A stretch of 64,000 nt of DNA, taken from the NCBI RefSeq assembly GCF_003201355.1, contig NZ_QICL01000021.1:17479-81478 (forward strand). Direction: 5' to 3'. Source of the DNA: Indolivaga alginatilytica. GTDB lineage: Bacteria; Bacteroidota; Bacteroidia; Bacteroidales; Dysgonomonadaceae. The translations under genes were made by a program, and so were the position numbers. Shown here in pieces: positions 9,406 through 18,055 of this stretch (positions are counted from its first letter, which is position 1; the number at the start of each line of letters is the position of its first letter). Below the pieces are notes generated by a model. That model worked only from the letters and a program-made list of their open reading frames with translations, did no database searches and was not told the DNA's origin.

Positions 9406-9639
9406 ATGGAAAACAAACGGAAAAGATTCGTAATGGAGTCTGAGGAAGCTCTCAGCTTATTTAGTAAAAAAACTCTTTCCAGCATGGAACAGAGCGAAAT
9501 TCTAGGAGGAGTCTCTTCTCAAGCAGGCGGTAATTACTGTTTATCATCAAGCTTTTCAGTACTTACTTCTACGACAGATCCCGATTGGTGTGACAGATGC
9601 GCTTGTCCAAAATCAAGCTGCCGTGGCCATGAAAATTAA
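9406..9639 (+). CDS. GG-leader natural-product precursor peptide (RiPP-like)
   Basis: A 77-residue peptide with a charged helical leader (residues 1-33) ending in the double-glycine motif EILGG (31-35), then a 42-residue core. The core has a Ser/Thr-rich stretch (residues 46-57: S47, S48, S49, S51, T54, S55, T56, T57) and five cysteines (45, 62, 65, 67, 72) that form a C-x2-C-x-C-x4-C cluster near the C-terminus. The leader resembles the GG-Bacteroidales natural-product precursor families (TIGR04149-like, from memory). The gene starts 34 bp after the glycosyltransferase and precedes a SPASM protein, the expected company of a ribosomally made, modified peptide. There is no dedicated C39 peptidase/ABC exporter in the window. 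Precursor role inferred, not proven. Confidence 0.7.
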   Translation: MENKRKRFVMESEEALSLFSKKTLSSMEQSEILGGVSSQAGGNYCLSSSFSVLTSTTDPDWCDRCACPKSSCRGHEN

Positions 9640-9658
9640 TTTAATAAATTAGGAAACT

Positions 9659-9705
9659 GGCTATTTGGGGATTGCATAAATAAAAAACCGAACCCCCAAG
9701 TAGCC
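9659..9705 (+). terminator. Hairpin between precursor peptide and SPASM gene
   Basis: A 12-bp stem (GGCTATTTGGGG at 9659-9670 with CCCCAAGTAGCC at 9694-9705, one G-T pair) with a 23-nt loop, followed by AATTTTG. It probably acts as a leaky terminator or 3'-stabiliser that lets the short peptide mRNA accumulate above the downstream gene. Confidence 0.5.
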
Positions 9706-9732
9706 AATTTTGCCTCTAAAATATAAGGCGAT

Positions 9733-11010
9733 ATGTTTAAAGAAAGCTTTTACAATTTCTATATACCCAAAAACGACAGTATTCTGTATTTTAATGGTAT
9801 AACCTGTTCTAATTTTATCGTCACTAAATCAGAACATCAAAAGCTTCAAGAATTGTTCGAAGATGCCATCGACTTTGAAATAAATTATCCTTCCATATTT
9901 AATCAGTTTGTAAAATGGGGATTCTTATTCGATGACAGTACTGACGAAATCGATACAATACGCTTCCGTCATAGAATGGCAACTATCGACTCTAAAGATT
10001 ATAGTTTGGTTATCAATGCTGCACTCAAAGAAGATAACACCGATCAAAAAAAATGCAATTGCCATAACAACCCGGTCGGGCATATGTCTGATGAGACGGT
10101 TAATAAAGTCATAAACCATATTCTGTATATGGTCAATAAAAAAAGAATAACCAGTTTATTAATCATATGGGCTGGTTCCGATCCGTTAGAACACTTAGAA
10201 AAAGTGATCTATCCGATCTCCCAATTTGCCCAATCTATTTGTAATAAAAATAGTATAAAATTTAAGAATCATATTAATACTAGTTTATCAGATATCAATA
10301 TTAGTATTATTCCTAAATTAATTGAGATTGAATTAAATAATATCCAGATTTCATATAATAATACAAATACTACCCATGATGATATAGCTCTTCAAAAAGA
10401 AATTAAAAATAAGATTCCTACTTTATATGAAACTTTAGACGACCCTACTATAAACTTAGACATAAAAGGCGCTATATCCGATAATACCAAAGCCCTTATA
10501 GATGGAATTCAACAAAAATATACGAATCGCTTAGTAATAAACTATGGTAAATCAGCACAAGTAATCCAAAATATAGAAAGTAAAAAAAGGCAGCAGAAAA
10601 AATTGAGAACCCAATGCAGACCAAAAGATATATTCTCCGTTAAGCCACATTATAAATGCAATTCCGACAGGATGTATCATGCCAGTATTAACTTCGATGG
10701 AAAAGTTTATTCCTGTATAAATCGTGATTATTCTGATATGTATGTTTTCGGAGAAGTAAATGAACATGGAGAAATAAAATATAACAACGAAAAATTAAAG
10801 CAAAAATTATCTAAACCCCCATTCGAAAACCCCATGTGTTTAGCTTGTAAATATCTCCCCATGTGCCTTGGCCCTTGTTCCCAGAAAATAATGGAGACAC
10901 ATAAAGACGCATTAGAAAGTGCTTGCATATTAAACTACGTTGATATCGACCCCGAAGCTTTTATATTAAATCTTTATGAGGAAAAATTAAAACAAAATAA
11001 TAATGTCTAA
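9733..11010 (+). CDS. Pseudo-radical-SAM protein with intact SPASM domain
   Basis: A 425-residue protein with the layout of peptide-modifying radical SAM/SPASM maturases but a broken catalytic core. An N-terminal winged-helix-like recognition region (1-85) is followed by SLVINAALKED where CxxxCxxC should start; only C108-N-C110 remains and the first cysteine is absent. The SAM-binding GGEP segment is degenerate (IIWAGSDP, 144-151). In contrast the SPASM motif is complete: C309-x13-G323-x4-C328, then C369-x2-C372-x5-C378-x3-C382 and C398. This fits the pseudo-rSAM proteins described for GG-Bacteroidales peptide systems (TIGR04150-like, from memory). It probably binds the leader or an auxiliary Fe-S cluster rather than doing radical chemistry. 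No active maturase is encoded nearby. Confidence 0.75.
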   Translation: MFKESFYNFYIPKNDSILYFNGITCSNFIVTKSEHQKLQELFEDAIDFEINYPSIFNQFVKWGFLFDDSTDEIDTIRFRHRMATIDSKDYSLVINAALKEDNTDQKKCNCHNNPVGHMSDETVNKVINHILYMVNKKRITSLLIIWAGSDPLEHLEKVIYPISQFAQSICNKNSIKFKNHINTSLSDINISIIPKLIEIELNNIQISYNNTNTTHDDIALQKEIKNKIPTLYETLDDPTINLDIKGAISDNTKALIDGIQQKYTNRLVINYGKSAQVIQNIESKKRQQKKLRTQCRPKDIFSVKPHYKCNSDRMYHASINFDGKVYSCINRDYSDMYVFGEVNEHGEIKYNNEKLKQKLSKPPFENPMCLACKYLPMCLGPCSQKIMETHKDALESACILNYVDIDPEAFILNLYEEKLKQNNNV

Positions 11011-11040
11011 TCTTTTTATTAAAAAACAGACATTATTTTC
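10999..11040 (+). terminator. Terminator-like hairpin at end of the SPASM gene
   Basis: AATAATGTCT (10999-11008) pairs with AGACATTATT (11028-11037), followed by TTC; the left arm overlaps the stop codon. Confidence 0.5.
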
Positions 11041-11089
11041 TATATATATCCATATTTTATGATTTTATGATCTGAAACGTTTTAAATAA

Positions 11090-12664
<1,575 letters not shown>

Positions 12665-12667
12665 TTT

Positions 12668-12682
12668 AAGGTCTAAGACCTT
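12668..12682. repeat. GGTCTGAGACC element (copy at guaB end)
   Basis: Palindrome AAGGTCTAAGACCTT followed by TTTATCGATTGGGTAAGC, a truncated copy of the window-wide element, four bases after the guaB stop codon. It has the form of a small terminator. Confidence 0.6.
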
Positions 12683-12810
12683 TTTATCGATTGGGTAAGC
12701 ATAGTTAATGAGTTACGGGTAGACAGGTACGAACAGATGTAAGGTAACTGATAACTATTGACTGATTTATAAATAATACAATACATTAAATTTTTTCTAT
12801 TATTTAAAAT

Positions 12811-12849
12811 AAACAAGAGGTTTCAAATTAAATTTGAAACCTCTTGTTT
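12811..12849. terminator. Strong bidirectional hairpin downstream of guaB
   Basis: A perfect inverted repeat of 19 bp (AAACAAGAGGTTTCAAATT and its complement) with a one-base centre, A-rich on the left and T-rich on the right, so it could stop transcription from either side. Confidence 0.75.
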
Positions 12850-13138
12850 ATTTTGCAGCATCCCTCCGACTGCCCAAATGGGAGGAGAAAACGCCCTCGC
12901 AGACGAAGACCGGGGCGAGGTCTATTCTATCTAGAATTTAAGTTTTCATTCGAATTTATCAAAAATAGAAACTATAAATGTCTTTATTCATATTATATAA
13001 GTTATAAATACTTTCTAAATAATATATTTAACAATAGTTTCTTTGTATTTTTTAAATTAGTTTTGCATCCGAAGGATTTATAATCAGAACATATATAGTA
13101 GAACTAACATATCCTATAACAAACAGACTACATCAATT

Positions 13139-14713
13139 ATGAATTTTCAAAACCGGTTATCAGCTTTTTGTTCATCTACAAAAAGAATGACAAGTATCAT
13201 GATTGCCTTAATGGCCTTCTCTTTATTCCTTTTCATTAGTGCTTACAACGATTCGTTTGTTTTTGACGAGGCTTATTCAATGGCTATGATACAACATTCA
13301 TATTCGGAGATATGGAATATTACCGCTGCCGATGTTCATCCCCCACTCTATTATTATATGTTGAAAAGCTTTACCCTTCTATTTGGAAATTCTTTATTGA
13401 CTCTTAGAATATTTTCGACATTAGGAGTGCTAGGCGTTTTTATGTTAGGAATGATTTCCATTCGCCGATATTTCGGAGCAAGTGTAGCCCTTGTCTTTAT
13501 AGTAATAATCACATTACTACCTGTAACACAATATCTGGCAGACGAAATACGGATGTATTCATGGACCATGTTTTTCACATTGGCAAATGCCATAGCAGCT
13601 TATAAGGTATTTAGAAATTCGACCCTGCTAAATAATTTAGTTTTACTACTCATGGCTCTTTGTGCTTCCTATACTCATTATTATTCGCTAATGGGTACGG
13701 CAACCATATTTGGAATATTATTATTCTTTTTAATTATCAACAAGAGACAAACAGGTTACACCATAGGCGCTATTATTTTATTTATAATTGGTTACAGCAT
13801 TTGGATTCCCGAGTTAATCAATCAAGTAACAGCCGTTAATCACAGTTACTGGATTACAGGACTTACGCTAAAGGACCTTTTACTTTTCACCTATTATCTG
13901 TTCTCTCCTAAAGAACCTACACACCCTTATACTATATTTACACTTCCGGTAATGGCGGTAGCATTATCATTTATGTTATTGCTTATAATTGCTATAGCCG
14001 GAGTCACCATAAAAGAATATAAAAAGCTGAATAGAACGAAAACAATTACAGCTTTGACATTTATGGCCGTATTCTTCATTCCTGTTATTTCTGCCATTTT
14101 TATATCTTATGTGATGAAACCTATTATAATTCCCCGATATATGACCTGCTTATTAGGTTGCTTGGTTTTGGGAATATCTATATTACTGGTTGAATTGTAT
14201 GAATCAGGAGAAAAAAGAATCAGAACACTCCTGTTAACGAGCATATTTATGCTCTCTGTACTTTCTGTAGCGCGCTTCTTTTCGGAAAAACAACATATGG
14301 AGGAAACCAACAAAGAGTACTACGAAATAGAGAAGTATTTTAAAGGAAAAAACACCGAAAAGACTGTCTTTATCTCCACGTTCAGTGCTTGCGGATGGTT
14401 GGGTATGTTATCTATAATGTATCCAAGCCCGAATAATTTATATTTGGTTTACAGTGAAAAGAAAACGCCAGTCAGCTACAAGCCATTTAAATTAATAGAA
14501 GTAAATACCTTACCTAAAGATTTTGACTTCCATTATACCCAATCGTTCGACGAAAATATGGAACAAACGAAAATCAATAATCATTTTATGAATGGGGTAA
14601 AAGCCGATTATCTTATTGAAGATTCATTAATACAAATAACACATCCCCAAAAATTTGAAGGAAAAGAAATTTACCTGATGAAAACGATACATAGAGAAAA
14701 AGAAAAACAATAA
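13139..14713 (+). CDS. GT39/ArnT-like membrane glycosyltransferase, paralogue 1
   Basis: A 524-residue integral membrane protein with about 10-12 transmembrane helices and a C-terminal periplasmic segment. The first periplasmic loop has the acidic motif FVFDEAYSMAMIQHSYSE and then ADVHPPLYYYMLK; a second loop has ADEIRMYSW. This is the signature of GT-C enzymes related to protein O-mannosyltransferases and ArnT, which move a sugar from a polyprenyl-phosphate donor onto a protein or lipid on the outer face of the inner membrane. It is clearly paralogous to the 489-residue protein at 18056-19525 (FWYDEAYTIAIVQYSF, IDVHPPLYYFMLK, VEIRMYSW). Donor and acceptor are unknown. Bacteroidota are known to O-glycosylate secreted proteins, but this link is inference. 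Confidence 0.82.
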   Translation: MNFQNRLSAFCSSTKRMTSIMIALMAFSLFLFISAYNDSFVFDEAYSMAMIQHSYSEIWNITAADVHPPLYYYMLKSFTLLFGNSLLTLRIFSTLGVLGVFMLGMISIRRYFGASVALVFIVIITLLPVTQYLADEIRMYSWTMFFTLANAIAAYKVFRNSTLLNNLVLLLMALCASYTHYYSLMGTATIFGILLFFLIINKRQTGYTIGAIILFIIGYSIWIPELINQVTAVNHSYWITGLTLKDLLLFTYYLFSPKEPTHPYTIFTLPVMAVALSFMLLLIIAIAGVTIKEYKKLNRTKTITALTFMAVFFIPVISAIFISYVMKPIIIPRYMTCLLGCLVLGISILLVELYESGEKRIRTLLLTSIFMLSVLSVARFFSEKQHMEETNKEYYEIEKYFKGKNTEKTVFISTFSACGWLGMLSIMYPSPNNLYLVYSEKKTPVSYKPFKLIEVNTLPKDFDFHYTQSFDENMEQTKINNHFMNGVKADYLIEDSLIQITHPQKFEGKEIYLMKTIHREKEKQ

Positions 14714-14744
14714 ATATCATTATTTATTTCCCGTTACTTATTTG

Positions 14745-14752
14745 TATTTTTG
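14745..14752 (+). promoter_or_regulatory. -7 promoter box ahead of cysS
   Basis: TATTTTTG matches TAnnTTTG and sits 92 bp upstream of the cysS ATG, just ahead of a leader hairpin (14772-14807). Confidence 0.45.
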
Positions 14753-14771
14753 CGGGGTAAAAAGGTCTTCT

Positions 14772-14807
14772 AATTAAGAAATAAGTTTGAAACCTTATTT
14801 CTTAATT
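14772..14807 (+). promoter_or_regulatory. Perfect hairpin in the cysS leader
   Basis: AATTAAGAAATAAG (14772-14785) pairs perfectly with CTTATTTCTTAATT (14794-14807) across an 8-nt loop. No T-run follows, so it is not a plain terminator. It lies 37 nt before the start codon and may affect mRNA stability or translation. Confidence 0.45.
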
Positions 14808-14844
14808 TGGTAACAGATATTCAACATTATTTAATATCCGGTAT

Positions 14845-16320
14845 ATGGAACAAAAATTAGTGATTTACAACACACTTAAGAGAGAAAAAGAAGTTTTTGA
14901 ACCACTTCATGCTCCCCATGTAGGGATGTATGTTTGCGGGCCTACAGTATATGGTGACGCTCACTTAGGGCATACCCGTCCTGCCATAACTTTCGATCTG
15001 TTGTTCCGTTACCTGACTCACATAGGTTATAAGGTAAGATATGTACGCAACATTACAGATGTAGGACATCTTGAAAATGATGCGGACGAGGGTGAAGATA
15101 AAGTCGCAAAAAAGGCACGATTAGAAGAACTTGAACCTATGGAAGTAGTACAATATTACACCAACAAATACCACAAGGCAATGGACGATCTCAATGTATT
15201 GTCTCCATCCATAGAGCCTCATGCTTCGGGTCATATTATAGAACAGATCGAAACAATTCAGGAAATACTGAAAAACGGATATGCTTATGAAAGCAACGGA
15301 TCTGTCTATTTTGATGTGGTGAAATACAACAAAGATCATAACTACGGAATATTATCTCACAGAAATATAGAAGAGATGCTCAACACCACCCGTGAATTGG
15401 ACGGGCAGAATGAGAAACGCAGCAAAGTGGATTTTGCCCTGTGGAAAAAGGCATCACCGGAACATATTATGCGATGGGCTTCTCCCTGGAGTGATGGATT
15501 CCCCGGATGGCATATAGAATGTTCATCTATGAGTATGAAATATTTAGGAACAGAATTCGACATTCATGGAGGTGGGCTTGATCTTATGTTTCCACATCAT
15601 GAATGCGAAATAGCACAGAATACAGCTGCCGAAAAGAAGCAGGTAGTAAAATACTGGATGCATAATAATATGATAACCATTGGTGGTCAGAAAATGGGAA
15701 AATCGTTAGGCAATTTTATTACACTTGACGACTTTTTCGCAGGTACACACACATTACTTTCTCAACCTTTCTCTCCGATGACTATACGTTTCTTTATTCT
15801 ACAGGCACACTATCGCAGTACTGTAGATTTTAGTAACGAAGCCTTATTGGCATCAGAAAAAGGTTTAAGCAGGTTACTTGACGCCTATGCCAGAATTGAG
15901 AGAATACCCGTATCGGAGACTTCGTCGGCAGATATAAACCTAATACGTCAAAAATGTTATGATGCATTGAATGACGATCTGAATTCGGCAATCGTAATCT
16001 CTTATCTGTTTGATATCGCCACAACTATAAATTCGGCCATAGGAGGAACAATAAGCCTTACTCGAGCTGATATTAATGAGATAAAAGATTTGTTTGATAC
16101 CTTCTTATTCCAGATCTTAGGAATCAAGAACGAAGCAAACTCAAACCAAAACGGACAAGAAGCATTTGGTAAGGCTGTAGATTTACTTCTTCAAATACGT
16201 GATGAAGCCAAAACAAATAAAGATTGGGCAACTTCTGATAAAATTCGTAATGAACTGAATAAAATCGGATTCGATATAAAAGACGGCAAAGACGGTGCTG
16301 AATGGAAATTAAAGTCATAA
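14845..16320 (+). CDS. cysS: Cysteinyl-tRNA synthetase
   Basis: A 491-residue class I aminoacyl-tRNA synthetase that charges tRNA-Cys. The N-terminal zinc/active-site segment [16 protein letters not shown] carries the HIGH-type motif (HLGH) and the first zinc cysteine; further zinc ligands lie in [14 protein letters not shown] and FPHHECE. The KMSKS-type loop appears as [13 protein letters not shown]-terminal helical DALR-like region ([13 protein letters not shown] onward) binds the anticodon stem. The length is normal. The leader contains a perfect 14-bp hairpin, and the gene ends in a clear terminator at 16344-16374. Confidence 0.97.
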   Translation: MEQKLVIYNTLKREKEVFEPLHAPHVGMYVCGPTVYGDAHLGHTRPAITFDLLFRYLTHIGYKVRYVRNITDVGHLENDADEGEDKVAKKARLEELEPMEVVQYYTNKYHKAMDDLNVLSPSIEPHASGHIIEQIETIQEILKNGYAYESNGSVYFDVVKYNKDHNYGILSHRNIEEMLNTTRELDGQNEKRSKVDFALWKKASPEHIMRWASPWSDGFPGWHIECSSMSMKYLGTEFDIHGGGLDLMFPHHECEIAQNTAAEKKQVVKYWMHNNMITIGGQKMGKSLGNFITLDDFFAGTHTLLSQPFSPMTIRFFILQAHYRSTVDFSNEALLASEKGLSRLLDAYARIERIPVSETSSADINLIRQKCYDALNDDLNSAIVISYLFDIATTINSAIGGTISLTRADINEIKDLFDTFLFQILGIKNEANSNQNGQEAFGKAVDLLLQIRDEAKTNKDWATSDKIRNELNKIGFDIKDGKDGAEWKLKS

Positions 16321-16343
16321 ACAAACTATATCAATTTATACGA

Positions 16344-16374
16344 ATGTCCTTAGCCGGTAGCTAAGGACATTTTT
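16344..16374 (+). terminator. Rho-independent terminator after cysS
   Basis: ATGTCCTTAG (16344-16353) pairs with CTAAGGACAT (16361-16370), then TTTTT-type T-run. Confidence 0.85.
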
Positions 16375-16524
16375 ATTACCCTATTTTGAGGATCGAAACA
16401 CAAAATGTGTAGAAAAATATTTCATCATCAATTACAATGAAAATCTATAACAAGCAATCTACTTATCTGTATATTTGCTTCCGAAAAATGAGAATAGGGT
16501 CTTCGTATCATTATATACTTAATG

Positions 16525-17032
16525 CCAATCAGTAGTTGAATAGGTGGTAATAAACGCTCTTTCTTTCTGACGCACCCTATCGGGTTTGTCTTTCATTTTG
16601 CCTTGATGCAAAATGAAACAAAAGATCAAGACTGTGTCTCCTTGCCCGACCCGATAAGTGTTTGAAAGCGAAAACAAAAAATTACTTTCTTGATTGATTT
16701 CTTTTTGTTTTTTACGCTTTCTTCCCACATCGGGTACCCCGTGCAACCGCCAAGGTCGGAGAGCCTGACGGGCGTAAGCAAAGCCGACGTTTACTTCGGG
16801 GGTGAGGCATCCGTTCAACGAAGCAGTCGATAAGAATAAAATGTAAAGAGTCCGATAGGACGGCTTATTTTATTCTTAACGGCAAGTTGCTAACGGATCA
16901 CACCCGTAAGTGGTCGGCACAGACTTTTTGGTTCCTTTTGCGGCTTTGGGCAAAAGGAACACAAGCAATCTGTGATTGCGCGTAGGATAAATAACTTAAA
17001 AGAGCCTTTTATATAATTCAACTACGGATTCG
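16525..17032. repeat. ~500-bp non-coding repeat with terminal inverted repeats, copy A
   Basis: It begins CCAATCAGTAGTTGAAT and ends AATTCAACTACGGATTCG, near-perfect inverted repeats. The interior is closely similar to 32625-33031 (shared GACGCACCCTATCGGGTTTG, TCGGAGAGCCTGACGGGCGT, CCTTTTGCGGCTTTGGGCAA). Copy A has about 100 extra bases, including an AAGAATAAAAT/ATTTTATTCTT hairpin near 16833-16877. No transposase is present; it resembles a MITE. Confidence 0.75.
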
Positions 17033-17056
17033 CATAACTAATAGATTAATAAATGT

Positions 17057-17761
17057 ATGACTGCAAAAGATATACAGAAACAACTCGAACAGGTATTCTC
17101 TCCTGAGAAAAGAGACTTCTTACCCTATTTCTTTAAAACAGGAAAAGGACAATACGGAGAAGGGGATAAATTTATCGGAGTAGTAGTGCCCGATATTCGA
17201 AAAATAGCCAAAGCCAATAAAACGCTTTCATTCGATGAAGTTACCAAATTATTGAATAACGAATATCACGAATGCAGAATGTGCGCTTTGTTCATACTGA
17301 TTGAACAATACAAAAAGTCGAAAGAAGAAGATAAAAAGCTTTTAGTTGATTTTTACCTCACTCATTCACATCGTATCAATAATTGGGATTTAGTTGATCT
17401 GAGTGCCAAAGATATTCTCGGAGAATATTTATTGGATAAGAAAGACCGAAGTATTCTATATAAACTCGCAAAAAGCGATTTATTATGGGATCAACGTATT
17501 GCCGTAATAGCGACTCATGCGTTTATCAAAAAGAACGATTTTAACGACATTCTTCGCCTGTCAGAAGAACTTTTACCCCATAAGCACGACCTCATGCACA
17601 AAGCAACAGGATGGATGCTGCGTGAAGCCGGAAAAAGGGATAAAAAGGTACTGCTTGATTTTCTTGATAAACATTACCGAAAAATGCCCCGAACCATGCT
17701 AAGGTATTCAATCGAAAAACTTACGCCCGAAGAAAAAGCATATTATATGAAAAAGGATTAA
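17057..17761 (+). CDS. AlkD-like DNA alkylation repair protein
   Basis: A 234-residue all-helical HEAT-repeat protein of the DNA alkylation repair (AlkC/AlkD) superfamily. Visible signatures: FFKTGKGQYGEGDKFIGVVVP near residues 23-44, the YHECRMCALFIL helix, INNWDLVDLSAKDILG (about 111-127, with the W-D-L-V-D motif that lines the DNA-lesion pocket), DQRIAVIATHAFI, and a C-terminal GWMLREAGKRD and YSIEKL helix pair. AlkD-type glycosylases remove N3- and N7-alkylated purines without flipping the base. The length is normal. It is bounded upstream by a repeat element and has no evident operon partner. Family sure; glycosylase activity likely. Confidence 0.9.
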   Translation: MTAKDIQKQLEQVFSPEKRDFLPYFFKTGKGQYGEGDKFIGVVVPDIRKIAKANKTLSFDEVTKLLNNEYHECRMCALFILIEQYKKSKEEDKKLLVDFYLTHSHRINNWDLVDLSAKDILGEYLLDKKDRSILYKLAKSDLLWDQRIAVIATHAFIKKNDFNDILRLSEELLPHKHDLMHKATGWMLREAGKRDKKVLLDFLDKHYRKMPRTMLRYSIEKLTPEEKAYYMKKD

Positions 17762-17886
17762 GCAGGGTTCAGTACCTTCTGTCCTTAAGTTGTACTTAAT
17801 ATAAATTATTACAGTGATAAATTATACCTTTTCGCAAAACAATAACCTGTTAAATATAGTTTAAATAGCATCTCAATAAACGTTGT

Positions 17887-18043
17887 AAGGTCGCAGGCCT
17901 TTTTATCCAATTGGATTAGCCGTTTATCGTGATTCGGCATAGTTCAAGTAAACTTGACTCTGCTCTCACTGCTTTAAACGTTACTTTGGCCGGACATAAT
18001 AACCGGAGATAATTATGCTGATAAATCATCGCATTAAATAGTT
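17887..18043. repeat. GGTCTGAGACC element with 75-bp insert
   Basis: AAGGTCGCAGGCCTT (17887-17901) then TTTAT, then an insert (about 17907-17980) containing TCAAGTAAACTTGA, then TACTTTGG (17982-17989) and CATAAT, ending GCATTAAATAGTT. The insert recurs in inverse orientation at about 57868-57940, at the same position of the element. Confidence 0.65.
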
Positions 18044-18055
18044 AGAATTACTTAT

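Larger units (their letters stand above)
12665..13138. other. Intergenic region after guaB
   Basis: 474 bp without a convincing gene. It holds the palindromic repeat at 12668, the terminator at 12811-12849, and a GC-richer patch (12856-12935) that is unlike its surroundings. An 80-codon open frame across that patch has no family resemblance, so I do not call it. Confidence 0.6.
16321..17056. other. Intergenic region cysS to AlkD-like gene
   Basis: 736 bp occupied by the cysS terminator and the larger copy of a 400-500 bp repeat (16525-17032). A 99-codon minus-strand open frame inside the repeat is best read as a by-product of the repeat. Confidence 0.6.

Noticed and set aside
12844..13083. 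80-codon open frame after guaB
   Set aside because: It starts in the terminator arm and crosses a GC-rich patch; basic low-complexity product, no family resemblance.
14757..14810. T-box riboswitch ahead of cysS
   Set aside because: No T-box consensus or specifier loop, and such elements are not expected in Bacteroidota.
16519..16818. 99-codon minus-strand frame in repeat copy A
   Set aside because: Similarity to the frame at 32655-33020 follows from the repeated DNA; no start signal or signature.
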